64,000 bases of DNA from Rhizomicrobium sp. (GTDB lineage Bacteria > Pseudomonadota > Alphaproteobacteria > Micropepsales > Micropepsaceae). Each line of letters starts with the position of its first letter. The first letter of the stretch is position 1. The stretch covers positions 919,241-983,240 of the forward strand of contig JBBCHM010000002.1 in assembly GCA_037200045.1 (NCBI GenBank), written 5' to 3'. The notes below the pieces were generated by a model. That model was not told the origin of the DNA, did no database searches, and saw only the letters and a program-made list of their open reading frames with translations. Below are positions 29,792 through 39,722 of this stretch, one piece after another. The position numbers and the translations under genes were made by a program.

Positions 29792-31816
29792 TCAGGATTC
29801 AATGGCCTGTGGCGTCTCCAGTTCCAAAATCCCCGCCGGAGTTCCATTCCTGGACACGCCGCGCGACCCGACCGCTTCGGCCTCATCTCCTTCGGCTCCG
29901 CGATTGTCGCGCTCGAACCATTCGATGAAGCGGGCCTGCATGAAGGCGGATACGGCGCGCGCGAGCCGCATGTTGGGCAACCCGTCGTCGCGGCCATCCG
30001 GCGGCCGGAGCATGTGGCGCATCGCCGCGAAGGCGAAGATGGCGCGCAGCCGCGGTTTGGCTTCCATCCGCGCGATTTCGGCCAGCAATTGCGGCCGCTC
30101 CCGTTCGACCACGGCCGCGAGGTCCGGGATGCGATCGTCGCGGCCTTTGCGCGGGCGCTGCAAAATCTCCGGCGGCAGAAGATCGGCAAGCGCCCGCCGC
30201 CCGAGATGGCGGTCGAGCCCGTCGCGGAGCAGCAGAGACGACGGTACGGCCAGCGCGAACTCGATCACCCGCTTGTCGTGGAAGGGTTGCGTGTATTCCA
30301 GACCATGTGCCGCCGCACTGGGATGACCGGAACTGGCTTCCTGTGCCAGCTGCTGATTTAGCGCCGCCAAACGGCCTGCGCGATACGTCTTGCCGCCAAA
30401 CACCAGCTTCAGCGCCTGGCGGTGACCGCCCTGCCGCTCAATCTGTTGTTCGAAGGCCCGGGTCAGCGGAAAAACCGCTTCATGGTTGAGCGCACGTCCG
30501 CGCCGTCGATCCCGCAAACGCACGAGCCATTCCGGCACGAAAGGCACAATCGCCTCGGCCCGCAGGACCGTCCATGCCGAGAGGTTTCGGCGACGGGCAC
30601 AGGCGAGCAGTTCCCGAAGGACGCCGCGCAGATGACCCCGCTTGAGCCGGTCCGCGAACCAGCCATGCGATGTCTCGTTGACCGTGTAATCGCCGCCGTG
30701 CCCATCCATGACGACCCGCGCACCGGCCTCGGCCAAAACGCGGTGCACGGCGTGATTCGCCACGCGATTGACGCTCGACGCGAGATCGGTGCGCAGGAAA
30801 GCGGTTTCCAGCCCGTCGAGATAGCGCGTATCCTCGCGCGTGACATAACGCACATCGAGATGCGGCATGTGGCGCGCGCAGGCTTGCGCCCACGGGCGTG
30901 AATCGAGCGGATTTCCCGGCCGGTCCGACGGCATCGCCGAACAGACGGCGATGAGCCTGCGCCGCCGTGCCCGCATCGCCGGACCGGCGAGCGCCGCGAT
31001 GGCCGCGCTGTCCATGCCGCCGCTGAGGAACAGCCCGACCGGATGAACCGCCCTGCGGATGCGGCATGCCACCGCCTCGGCGAGAATCTTGCGATAGGTC
31101 TCGACATAATAGGCTTCGTCGCGGCCGAGATGGGCGGGATCCGGCGCCGGCGTCCAGTAGCGGTTCAAGCGCGTCGTTCCGTCGGCCAAGACCGTCAGAA
31201 CCGTGCCCCCCGCAAGTGCGTCGATGCCCTCGAACAGCGTGCGCCCCGGCGGGCCGCGAAAGTCGAAGGTGAGCCTGCGGCCGAGCTGGAATTCGTCGAT
31301 CCGGCGCGGCACGTCGGCAAGCGCCCACAAGCCCTTTGCCTGGCTGGCGAAGGCGAAGAAGCCTGCGCCGCGATGGTAACGAATGGAACGGTTTCCCATG
31401 TGATCGCGGGCGAGCGTCAGCTTTTGCAGCCGACCGTCCCAGATCGCGAAGGCGAAATCGCCGAGCAGATGGGCGGCGCAATCCTCGCCCCAATGCTTGT
31501 AGGCAGCGGCAATCAGGGCACTGTCGGCGAGGCGCGCCAACGAGGTTTCGCCGATGTCGAGCGCACGCGCGAGCTCTTCGCGGTTGTCGAGGCGCACATC
31601 GGCGACGACCGCGATGCCGTCCGCGACGATCGGCTGGCTGTCGAAAGCATCTTCATGCGTGACGCGCAACAACGCATGACCGAGCCCGATCGGCCCGCTG
31701 CACCGGACCCGCATGCGATCCGGGCCCGCATGCTGCATGGTGCTGATCTGGCGTTCGACATCGGCCTGGCGCAACGGACCGCCATCGAGCCGCAAGACCC
31801 CCGCCAGCGCGCTCAA
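29792..31816 (-). CDS. Asparagine-synthetase-like lasso-peptide cyclase homologue
   Basis: The TTG start at 31816 overlaps the stop of the small precursor gene (TTGA), so the two are translationally coupled. The 674-residue protein has an N-terminal class II amidotransferase-like domain (MSALAGVLRLDGG, QHAGPDR, LLGDFAFAIWD) in which the catalytic Cys2 of true asparagine synthetases is replaced by Ser, so it should not use glutamine. The synthetase domain has the PP-loop LFLSGGMDSAAIAAL (SGGMDS at 265-270) and the HGGDY motif at about 367. This is the architecture of lasso-peptide C enzymes, which adenylate an Asp/Glu side chain and close the macrolactam. No leader peptidase (B) or RRE gene is adjacent. 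It lies between clpX and lon. Confidence 0.75.
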   Translation of the reverse strand: MSALAGVLRLDGGPLRQADVERQISTMQHAGPDRMRVRCSGPIGLGHALLRVTHEDAFDSQPIVADGIAVVADVRLDNREELARALDIGETSLARLADSALIAAAYKHWGEDCAAHLLGDFAFAIWDGRLQKLTLARDHMGNRSIRYHRGAGFFAFASQAKGLWALADVPRRIDEFQLGRRLTFDFRGPPGRTLFEGIDALAGGTVLTVLADGTTRLNRYWTPAPDPAHLGRDEAYYVETYRKILAEAVACRIRRAVHPVGLFLSGGMDSAAIAALAGPAMRARRRRLIAVCSAMPSDRPGNPLDSRPWAQACARHMPHLDVRYVTREDTRYLDGLETAFLRTDLASSVNRVANHAVHRVLAEAGARVVMDGHGGDYTVNETSHGWFADRLKRGHLRGVLRELLACARRRNLSAWTVLRAEAIVPFVPEWLVRLRDRRRGRALNHEAVFPLTRAFEQQIERQGGHRQALKLVFGGKTYRAGRLAALNQQLAQEASSGHPSAAAHGLEYTQPFHDKRVIEFALAVPSSLLLRDGLDRHLGRRALADLLPPEILQRPRKGRDDRIPDLAAVVERERPQLLAEIARMEAKPRLRAIFAFAAMRHMLRPPDGRDDGLPNMRLARAVSAFMQARFIEWFERDNRGAEGDEAEAVGSRGVSRNGTPAGILELETPQAIES

Positions 31817-31992
31817 GAACTATGATTGGCGATGGAATTGGTTGTCAACGCGTGTACTTCGCTGGGATTGGCGTTGAATTTCACGTTGGTATTCGACACC
31901 AATTCGCTCACGATGACACGCGGCGCTTCCCAGCGCCGACGCGCCGGTAGGGGCCCGACTTCGGGCCTGGTGGTATTGGGCTTGGTTTGCAT
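31813..31992 (-). CDS. Putative lasso-type RiPP precursor peptide
   Basis: The ATG at 31992 has AGAGG five bases upstream and gives 59 residues starting MQTKPNTTRPEVGPLPARRR. Residues 21-35 read WEAPRVIVSELVSNT. This fits the lasso leader consensus YxxPxL...G...T, with Trp21 in place of Tyr, Pro24, Val26 and a Thr at position 35. If Thr35 is the penultimate leader residue, the core would start at Val37 and Glu45 would be residue 9, the usual ring-closing acid; a Val at core position 1 is atypical. The core is Asn/Ser/Thr-rich and lacks Cys. Hand-counted GC around 31861 is 50%, below neighbours. It directly precedes and overlaps the cyclase gene. Confidence 0.6.
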   Translation of the reverse strand: MQTKPNTTRPEVGPLPARRRWEAPRVIVSELVSNTNVKFNANPSEVHALTTNSIANHSS

Positions 31993-32178
31993 CTTGCCTC
32001 TTTTGCTTGCGCGCTTGCGCCGACGTACGAGTGAACCAGCCCGGCTACAATCTCTGCTCTCAATGCCGAACAAGCAAGGCGCACGCAAAAACGCGGCCTT
32101 GGGAAACTTTCCCGCCGATAGCCGGATAGCGTGCGCAGTCCCGAGACAGCGCGTGCGAGCGCGCTTCGAACCCTTAGG

Positions 32179-33447
<1,269 letters not shown>

Positions 33448-33631
33448 TGGTTCTCCAAGGCTTTTTGCCTCGTTTGCTTCCCACCCAACCCTTGCGGGCC
33501 GATGCATTCCATAATTGGCGCCAACCGAAGCAGCGCCCACATCCGTTCATTCGACCACGTTAGCGCCAGGCGGATCAAGAATTGTTTAATCTGGCTCAAT
33601 CCCTTGGGAATCCGGCGCTTTTTCGGGAACT

Positions 33632-34261
33632 TCAGGCGCCGTCCGTGCCTTCCGGACGCCGCGCCATGATCTGGTCGATCAGGCCGAAGGCTTTCGCCTC
33701 CTCTGCCGTCATATATGTATCGCGATCGAGCGCTCTTTCAATCTCCGCCACCGTACGACCGGTATGCTTGGCGTAAATTTCGTTAAGCCGGTGCTTCAGC
33801 TTGACCACTTCCTCGGCGTGGCGGGCGATGTCCGCCGCCTGGCCGTAATAGGAGGCGCTCGGCTGGTGCACCAGGACGCGGCTGTTGGGCAGCGCAAAAC
33901 GCTCGCCCTTCTTGCCCGCCATGAGCAGCAGCGACGCGGCGCTCGCCGCCTGGCCGACGCAGAAGGTCTGCACCGGCGGGCGGATGAGCTGCATCGTGTC
34001 GTAGATCGCAAGGCCCGCCGTCACCACCCCGCCCGGCGAGTTGATGTACATGTGGACTTCCTTCTTCGGATTCTCGGCCTCGAGGAACAGAAGCTGGGCA
34101 GTGATGAGGCTGGCGCCGTAATCCTCGATCGGGCCGGTGATGAAGATCACCCGCTCCTTCAGGAGACGCGAATAGATGTCGTAGGCGCGTTCGCCGCGCG
34201 CGGTCTGTTCGACCACCATCGGCACCAGCGTGTTCATCATGATGTCGCGCGGGTCTGCCAT
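33632..34261 (-). CDS. clpP: ATP-dependent Clp protease proteolytic subunit ClpP
   Basis: This 209-residue protein starts [20 protein letters not shown]. The catalytic Ser lies in [20 protein letters not shown], the His in [20 protein letters not shown] and the Asp in [39 protein letters not shown] is the oxyanion strand. The usual QPSGG reads QPSAS and AASMG reads AASAA, mild departures from the alphaproteobacterial consensus. It forms the barrel that degrades proteins delivered by ClpX. The gap to tig (34262-34438) holds a short hairpin, ACCCTT...AAGGGT at about 34352-34371, without a T-run. Confidence 0.97.
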   Translation of the reverse strand: MADPRDIMMNTLVPMVVEQTARGERAYDIYSRLLKERVIFITGPIEDYGASLITAQLLFLEAENPKKEVHMYINSPGGVVTAGLAIYDTMQLIRPPVQTFCVGQAASAASLLLMAGKKGERFALPNSRVLVHQPSASYYGQAADIARHAEEVVKLKHRLNEIYAKHTGRTVAEIERALDRDTYMTAEEAKAFGLIDQIMARRPEGTDGA

Positions 34262-34438
34262 GAATTCCAGCCTTTCGAATCAGCTTTCCGAGAGTCTTAC
34301 GCGCCCGGTGGCACGTCAATGACACATATATAGCGCCGCAAGCGTCATTGCGACCCTTGCTCACAAAGGGTTATTGGACGCTGAATCCTGTCGCGCGAAA
34401 TCGCGGAACTCCCGCGCCACACCCGGATTGGCGCGGTT

Positions 34439-35806
34439 TCAGGCCTTCTCGGCCTTCATCTTCTCGACCGCCTCGTCCGGGTCCATGAACAGCGTGTCGC
34501 GATCGACCTTGCGGTCGGTCACGTCGGCCAGTTCGGCGATGAAGTCGACGACCTTGTCCTCGAAGATCGGGGCGCGCAGTTCGGCGGCGGCCTGCGGATT
34601 CTGCGAGTAGAATTGCAGCACCTGCTGCTCCTGGCCGGGGAACTGACGTGCCCGCGCCATGGCGGCGCGCTGGACCTCTTCGGCGCCGACCGTGATGCCG
34701 TTCTGCTCGCCGAGGCGCGCCAGCACCAGGCCGAGTCGCACGCGGCGCTCGGCAATCTCGTGGTATTCCTTCTTGAGCTCGTCCTCGGACTTGCCTTCGT
34801 CCTCGGCGGTCTTGCCTTCGCGCTTGAGCTCGGCCTCGACCTGCTTCCAGATCCCGTCGAACTCGGCATTGACCATGCCCTGCGGCAGCGCGAAGGAATG
34901 GGTCTCGTCGAGCGCGTCGAGGATGCGGCGCTTCATGTGCAGCCGGCTGGCCTTGGCGAAATCGGACTTGATCTGGTCGCGCACGCGATCCTTGAGCGTG
35001 GCGAGGTCTTCGATGCCGAGCTTCTTGGCGAATTCGCCGTCGATGACGATGGGGTCGGGCTTCCTGACCTCCTTCACCGTGACCTCGAACACCGCGTCCT
35101 TGCCGGCGAGGCTGGCTTCCGGATAGTCGGCGGGGAACGCCACCTTGACCTCGCGCGCCTCGTCCTTCTTGGCGCCGATGAGCTGGTCCTCGAAGCCGGG
35201 GATGAGCTGGCCGGTGCCCAGGCCGAGATTGAAATTCTCCGCCCGGCCGCCAGGGAATTCGACGCCGTCGGTCTTGCCGACGAAATCGATGACCAGCGTG
35301 TCGCCGCTCTCGGCCGGCTCGTCCGCCTCGCGCGGCGAGAAGGTCTTGGACTGCTCGGCCAGGCGCTTCAGGGCTTCTTCGACATCGGCGTCGCCGACTT
35401 CGCCGACCAGCCGCTCGATCTTCAGCTTGGAGACGTCCGCCAGCTCGAAATCCGGCATCAGATCGACCTGGACGGTGAATTCCAGATCGCTCTTGCCGTC
35501 GACGACCTGCTCGATCTGGCTGACGAGATCGACCTTGGGCGGGGCGGCGGGCTTCAGCGCGTTGTCGCTGACGGCCTTCTGGCTGGATTCGTTGACGGCG
35601 GCCTCGACAATCTCGCCCATCAGCGACTTGCCGAAGCTCTTCTTCAGGAAGGAGACCGGTGCCTTGCCCGGGCGAAAGCCCTTGAGGTTCACGCGCGGCT
35701 TCATTTCCTCGAGCCGGCCAGTGAGGCGCGAGTCGAGATCGCTCTGGGCGATGACGACCTTATATTCGCGGCGCAGGCCTTCGGATACGGTCTCGGTAAT
35801 TTGCAT
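34439..35806 (-). CDS. tig: Trigger factor
   Basis: This 455-residue ribosome-associated chaperone starts MQITETVSEGLRREYKVVIA. The ribosome-binding signature is VNLKGFRPGKAPVSFLKKSF (about 38-57). The FKBP-type PPIase domain follows (GDTLVIDFVGKTDGVEFPGG, LGLGTGQLIPGFEDQLIGAK), then the C-terminal arms with YYRERRVRLG-type helices ending AVEKMKAEKA. It assists folding of nascent chains. The order tRNA-Leu, tig, clpP, clpX is common in alphaproteobacteria. Confidence 0.98.
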   Translation of the reverse strand: MQITETVSEGLRREYKVVIAQSDLDSRLTGRLEEMKPRVNLKGFRPGKAPVSFLKKSFGKSLMGEIVEAAVNESSQKAVSDNALKPAAPPKVDLVSQIEQVVDGKSDLEFTVQVDLMPDFELADVSKLKIERLVGEVGDADVEEALKRLAEQSKTFSPREADEPAESGDTLVIDFVGKTDGVEFPGGRAENFNLGLGTGQLIPGFEDQLIGAKKDEAREVKVAFPADYPEASLAGKDAVFEVTVKEVRKPDPIVIDGEFAKKLGIEDLATLKDRVRDQIKSDFAKASRLHMKRRILDALDETHSFALPQGMVNAEFDGIWKQVEAELKREGKTAEDEGKSEDELKKEYHEIAERRVRLGLVLARLGEQNGITVGAEEVQRAAMARARQFPGQEQQVLQFYSQNPQAAAELRAPIFEDKVVDFIAELADVTDRKVDRDTLFMDPDEAVEKMKAEKA

Positions 35807-35840
35807 CGTTCTGCTTCCCTGAAAATACGCGTTCCCGAAG

Positions 35841-35925
35841 TGGTGCGGGCGGAGGGACTTGAACCCCCATGACTTTCGCCGCTGGTACCTAAAACCAGTG
35901 CGTCTACCAGTTCCGCCACGCCCGC
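35841..35925 (-). tRNA. tRNA-Leu (TAG)
   Basis: An 85-nt class II tRNA with a long variable arm lies on the minus strand. The acceptor GCGGGCG pairs with CGCCCGC, the anticodon stem CTGGT/ACCAG encloses TTTAGGT with anticodon TAG, the variable arm is CGGCGAAAGTCATG-like, the T loop is TTCAAGT, and the CCA end is encoded. It sits 34 bp before tig on the same strand. Confidence 0.97.
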
Positions 35926-36014
35926 GCCGGGGCCTTGCCGAAAGCCCGGGATTTCAAGCCCGAACCGCCGGAAGGCGGGCCGTATAGCAGGGGTTTGGGG
36001 GGGTGGCTAGGGCT

Positions 36015-36518
36015 TTAGGGGAACGGCTTCAGATAGAGCGCCACGTCCCAGTAGCGGCCGAATTTGCGGCCGATCTCGCGCTGGGTGCCGATGTGCTCGA
36101 AACCCATCGCGCGATGGAGGCCGACCGAGGCGTCGTTGGGCAGCGTGATGCCGCCATAGGCGCGATGAATGTCCTCGCCCTTCAGGGCGTCGAACAGGGT
36201 TCGATAGAGAAGGCGGCCGAGGCCTTTGCCGCCCTCGCCCGGCGCCAGATAGATGCTGGTCTCTATGGAGGTGTCGTAAGCGGCGCGGTCCTTGAACTTC
36301 GCCGAGCTGGCCCAGCCGATGGCCGTGCCGCCTCGCGCCGCCACGAAGCAGCGATAGCGACCGGTCGGCTGGAACTGGTCGAGCCAGGCCTGGCGCTGGG
36401 CCGGCGTGCGCGGTTCGAGGTCGAAGGTGATCGGGGTGTGGACGACGTAGTGATTGTAGATGTCGAGCAAGGCCGGCAGATCGCTTTGCGCCACCGGACG
36501 GACTTCGACGTCACTCAT
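36015..36518 (-). CDS. GNAT acetyltransferase, phosphinothricin acetyltransferase-like
   Basis: This 167-residue protein starts MSDVEVRPVAQSDLPALLDI and continues YNHYVVHTPITFDLEPRTPA, an opening typical of PAT/YncA-type N-acetyltransferases. The acetyl-CoA loop is in SIYLAPGEGGKGLGRLLYRT (Q/RxxGxG/A variant GGKGLG), and SVGLHRAMGFEHIGTQREIG is the C-terminal signature. The family acetylates amino-acid analogues such as phosphinothricin, methionine sulfoximine or sulfone. The actual substrate here is unknown. Its start overlaps the nnr stop by 8 bp. Confidence 0.85.
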   Translation of the reverse strand: MSDVEVRPVAQSDLPALLDIYNHYVVHTPITFDLEPRTPAQRQAWLDQFQPTGRYRCFVAARGGTAIGWASSAKFKDRAAYDTSIETSIYLAPGEGGKGLGRLLYRTLFDALKGEDIHRAYGGITLPNDASVGLHRAMGFEHIGTQREIGRKFGRYWDVALYLKPFP

Positions 36519-37980
36519 TGCCTTTCAGTTCCTTCAACACGGCGGGAAGCTGCTCCGGCAGGTCTTCCGCGATCAAGCCCGGACCGAAAGCGTTCGCCGC
36601 TTCGCCGTGCAGCCAAGCGGCGCCGGCCGCGGCGTCGAAGGACGACAGCCCTTGCGCCAGCAAACCGCCGATTAAGCCGGAAAGGACATCGCCGGAGCCG
36701 GCCGTCGCCAAGGTCGGGGGCGCGTTGCTGTTGATCACCGCGCGACCGTCGGCGGAGGCGATCACGGTGTCCGCGCCCTTGAGCAGCACGGTGCATTTGG
36801 CGCTGGCGGCGGCGGCCCGGGCGGCTTCGATCCGGCTTTTCGACGCGGCGAGCAGGCCGGGAAACAGCCGTTCGAATTCGCCTTCGTGCGGCGTCAGCAC
36901 GGCGGGCTCGCGCAGCATCGCGAAAAGAACCTTCGGCTCGGCGCGGAAGGAGGTGAGCGCGTCGGCATCGAGCACCGCCGACGCTGTGCTGCGCAGCACG
37001 GCCGCCACGAGTTGCTGCGTTTCGGCGCCGACGCCACAGCCGGGGCCGATCACGACGGCGTTGAACCGAGCGTCCTTGAGCAGGCCCGCGAGGCCGGTCG
37101 GGCCGTCGAACGGCTTGACCATGATCGCGGTGAGCGCCGCGGCATTGACCACGACGGCGGGCGGCGGGCTCGCGACGCTGACGAGGCCGGCGCCGACGCG
37201 CAACGCGCCCCGCGCCGCCAGGCGCGCGGCGCCGGTGGCATGGGCCGGGCCGCTGACCACGACGCAATGGCCACGGGCGTATTTGTGCCCCTCCGTCTTC
37301 GGCCAAGGATAGGTCCACAGCGCGGGGCCGTTCTCGAACAGCGTCGGCTTGATCGCCCCGAGCGCCGCTTCGGGGATGCCGATATCGGCAACCACGACCT
37401 CGCCGCAGCGTTCGCGGCCGGGCAGCAGGACATGCGCCGGCTTCTTGCGGAAGAAGGTGACGGTCAGGCCGGCGTCGAAGGAACACTCGCCCAGCGGTTT
37501 GCCGGTGTCGCCATGGATGCCGCTCGGCACGTCGACGGCGATGATCCGGTCCTTGTATTTCGGCGCGGCCAGCGCCAGGCGCTTGGCTTCGCCCTCCAGC
37601 GGGCGCGACAGGCCGGCGCCGAACAGCGCGTCCACGAACAAGTCCGCCATGCGGTTGCTCTCGGCGATGGCGATGGTCTCGCCCGTCCAGCGCCGGGCCA
37701 TCTCCGCCGCGTCGCCCTTGAGCGTGGCGGGATCGACCAGGCATTCCACCCAGGCGTCCCAGCCGCGCGCGTCGAGGTGGCGGGCCGCGACGAAGCCGTC
37801 GCCGCCATTGTTGCCGGGGCCGCAGAACACCACGATCGGGCGCGGCGTCCAGCGCTTGCAGATCGCGTCGGCAATGGCGCGGCCGGCCTGTTCCATCAGT
37901 TCGAGCGTGGCGATGCCGTGCGCGGCCGCATAGCGGTCGGCGGCGTAGCACTCCTCGACGGTCAGGATTTCCGATGTCAT
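36511..37980 (-). CDS. nnr: Bifunctional NAD(P)H-hydrate repair enzyme (epimerase/dehydratase)
   Basis: This 489-residue fusion starts MTSEILTVEECYAADRYAAA. The N-terminal YjeF_N epimerase domain has ELMEQAGRAIADAI and VVFCGPGNNGGDGFVAARHL, then IAVDVPSGIHGDTG. The C-terminal ribokinase-like ADP-dependent dehydratase domain (from about 230) has VVIGPGCGVGAETQQLVAAV, VLTPHEGEFERLFPG and TLATAGSGDVLSGLIGGLLA. It repairs NADHX and NADPHX, damaged by hydration. The ATG at 37980 is the only start that gives the family N-terminus. It overlaps GNAT genes at both ends, implying one operon. Confidence 0.96.
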   Translation of the reverse strand: MTSEILTVEECYAADRYAAAHGIATLELMEQAGRAIADAICKRWTPRPIVVFCGPGNNGGDGFVAARHLDARGWDAWVECLVDPATLKGDAAEMARRWTGETIAIAESNRMADLFVDALFGAGLSRPLEGEAKRLALAAPKYKDRIIAVDVPSGIHGDTGKPLGECSFDAGLTVTFFRKKPAHVLLPGRERCGEVVVADIGIPEAALGAIKPTLFENGPALWTYPWPKTEGHKYARGHCVVVSGPAHATGAARLAARGALRVGAGLVSVASPPPAVVVNAAALTAIMVKPFDGPTGLAGLLKDARFNAVVIGPGCGVGAETQQLVAAVLRSTASAVLDADALTSFRAEPKVLFAMLREPAVLTPHEGEFERLFPGLLAASKSRIEAARAAAASAKCTVLLKGADTVIASADGRAVINSNAPPTLATAGSGDVLSGLIGGLLAQGLSSFDAAAGAAWLHGEAANAFGPGLIAEDLPEQLPAVLKELKGNE

Positions 37981-38738
37981 CGCACGCGGTAGTGATACCG
38001 ATAGAGTTCGCATCCAAATCCTAGACGTTTGTAGAGCGCAACGGCAGGGGCATTCGCTGCTATGACCTGCAGGCAGGCACCGCGCGCGCCGGCCGCCTCC
38101 GCCCGGGCGAGAAGCGCCGACAAAGTTGCATGCGACAGGCCCATGCGGCGTTGCGCTGGATCAGTAACCACCCATTGCAGGCAGGCGATCCGCTGGTGGA
38201 TGCCGCAGAAGGCGACCGAGGCGATCTCGCCGTCTTCGCCCCGCGCCTCGGCGAAGAGGGCCGGAACCGCCACGGCATCGAGCACGGCATGCAGCGCGGC
38301 CGCCTCTTCCGGCGTGCGGCGGGAGTGGATGCGATGGGCGTTGAGCCAGGCCTTGGTCGGGCGGCCCTCGCGGACATCGGTGACGATGGCGCCGTCCGGC
38401 GGCTTCGGCTTGGCCCGGCTGAAATTCATGTAAAGCGTGATCGTCTCGTCCTCGGCGCGGTAGCCGCGGGCGTCGAGCGCCTGCTCGAGCGCCGGCGGGG
38501 CATGGCTGAGCAGGCGGAAATAGGAGGGCCGGCCGTGGGCGCGGTAGATCGCCTCGCAGTACTCGATCTTCTCGGCCAGCGGGCGTTTGCCCGGCCCGAT
38601 GACGTTGACGGAATTGGTGCGTCGCGTCGCGCCGTTGGCGAGGCGGATCAGCCAGCCGTCATAGATGACCTCTTTCAAGGCCGGCCAGGCGTTCATGCAG
38701 GTCTCCTCGACCTGGGCGTGAAGTTTGGGCATGTCCAT
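37977..38738 (-). CDS. GNAT family N-acetyltransferase
   Basis: This 253-residue protein starts MDMPKLHAQVEETCMNAWPA with GGAGAA upstream. The N-terminal half has LIRLANGATRRTNSVNV, seen in a two-lobed GNAT subgroup. The catalytic GNAT core is in the C-terminal half: VTDPAQRRMGLSHATLSALL (acetyl-CoA loop, with RRMGLS as a relaxed RxxGxG) and APAVALYKRLGFGCEL. The substrate is unknown. It overlaps the nnr start by 4 bp. The transcript may be controlled by the terminator-like hairpin at 38781-38810, which lies between a short leader frame and this start. Confidence 0.82.
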   Translation of the reverse strand: MDMPKLHAQVEETCMNAWPALKEVIYDGWLIRLANGATRRTNSVNVIGPGKRPLAEKIEYCEAIYRAHGRPSYFRLLSHAPPALEQALDARGYRAEDETITLYMNFSRAKPKPPDGAIVTDVREGRPTKAWLNAHRIHSRRTPEEAAALHAVLDAVAVPALFAEARGEDGEIASVAFCGIHQRIACLQWVVTDPAQRRMGLSHATLSALLARAEAAGARGACLQVIAANAPAVALYKRLGFGCELYRYHYRVR

Positions 38739-38780
38739 GGCGTTCTCCGGTGAAAGCCGGGACGCGAAGGGTCTGGAAAC

Positions 38781-38810
38781 GAAAAAGCCCCGCGCGGTTC
38801 CGGCGGGGCT
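38781..38810 (-). terminator. Intrinsic terminator, possibly an attenuator before the GNAT-nnr operon
   Basis: The minus strand reads AGCCCCGC, a nine-base loop, GCGGGGCT, then TTTTTC. It is a strong intrinsic terminator 43 bp upstream of the GNAT start at 38738 and on the same strand. Nothing long is transcribed into it except the short leader frame at 38899-38843, so it either ends a small RNA or attenuates the downstream operon. Confidence 0.75.
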
Positions 38811-38842
38811 GTTTGAGATAACTCGCGGTCAGGCGCGCGTGC

Positions 38843-38899
38843 TCATCCACCCCATCGGAGGGAGGTGCGGCGTCGCGAACGGGCAAGCATCGAGTTCAT
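38843..38899 (-). CDS. Possible 18-residue leader peptide
   Basis: A short frame, MNSMLARSRRRTSLRWGG, ends with TGA 33 bp before the terminator hairpin at 38810. It has an Arg cluster (RSRRR) and one Trp. The layout of short frame, terminator and biosynthetic-type gene is that of ribosome-controlled attenuation, but there is no strong run of a single amino acid and no evident ribosome site. The gap from 38739 to 38954 holds only this and the terminator. Confidence 0.3.
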   Translation of the reverse strand: MNSMLARSRRRTSLRWGG

Positions 38900-38954
38900 G
38901 AGCGCGCAAGATACGGAAATCGGAGGAGAGTGCAAGCCGCCCGCTTCGGCAATG

Positions 38955-39722
38955 CTATTCCCTCAGGCCCCAGCCGATCGCGTAGAGCCGCCAGACGATG
39001 GCGCCGAGGATCGCGGCCAGCGCCACGGTGAAGATCGCGCCGAAGGTCTCGTAGCCTTCCGAGAAGCCGATCATCGAATGGCGCAGGCCGTTGATGAAAT
39101 AGAACAGCGGATTGGCATAGGCCAGCCAGCGCAGCCAGGGCGGCAGCATCTCGACCGTGTTGAACACCCCGCCGACCATCGACAGCGGCTGGATGAAGAA
39201 CACCATGAGCATGTTGAGCTGCTCGAACGTCTTGGCCCAAAGCGCGATGATGATGCCGAGAAAGCCGAAGATCATCGAGACGAAGGTCGTCCAGAACAAA
39301 AATTCCGGCAGCGAATGCATGTGCACCGCGCCGAACCCGACCCCGATCAGCATGATGCCGATCGCCGTCAGGACCGAGCGCAGGATCACCACGCTGACCG
39401 TGCCGGCAATCATCTCGACATAGGAGAGCGGCGAGACGAGGATTTCCTCGATGCTCTTCTGGAAGCGCTGGAAATAGACCTGGGCGGTCGATTGCAGGAA
39501 GGAGGCGCTGATGACGTTCATCATCACCACGCCGGGCAGCACGAATTCGAGATAGCGGAAGCCGCCGATGTGCCGGATGCTGCCGCCGACCACGAAGCCG
39601 AAGATGAAGATGAACAACAGCGCCGAGATCAGCGGCGCCACCACCGCCTGGATCGGCACGCGCGCCAGGCGCTGCAGTTCGCGCCGGATCATCGTCCACA
39701 GGCCGATCCAGTTGACGCTCAT
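38955..39722 (-). CDS. ABC-2 type transporter permease
   Basis: This 255-residue protein starts MSVNWIGLWTMIRRELQRLA at 39722, overlapping the ATPase gene by 4 bp. Six membrane segments are visible, for example VVAPLISALLFIFIFGFVVG, FVLPGVVMMNVISASFLQS and FVSMIFGFLGIIIALWAK. The C-terminal block LRWLAYANPLFYFINGLRHS is the ABC-2 signature for the NodJ/DrrB-like family. The EILVSPLSYVEMI motif is also typical. It forms an exporter with the following gene product; substrate (lipid, polysaccharide or drug) unknown. Confidence 0.9.
   Translation of the reverse strand: MSVNWIGLWTMIRRELQRLARVPIQAVVAPLISALLFIFIFGFVVGGSIRHIGGFRYLEFVLPGVVMMNVISASFLQSTAQVYFQRFQKSIEEILVSPLSYVEMIAGTVSVVILRSVLTAIGIMLIGVGFGAVHMHSLPEFLFWTTFVSMIFGFLGIIIALWAKTFEQLNMLMVFFIQPLSMVGGVFNTVEMLPPWLRWLAYANPLFYFINGLRHSMIGFSEGYETFGAIFTVALAAILGAIVWRLYAIGWGLRE

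Noticed and set aside
31813..32088. Longer version of the small peptide starting at 32088
   Set aside because: The added N-terminal part is arginine-rich with no ribosome site, whereas the ATG at 31992 has one and gives a typical leader.
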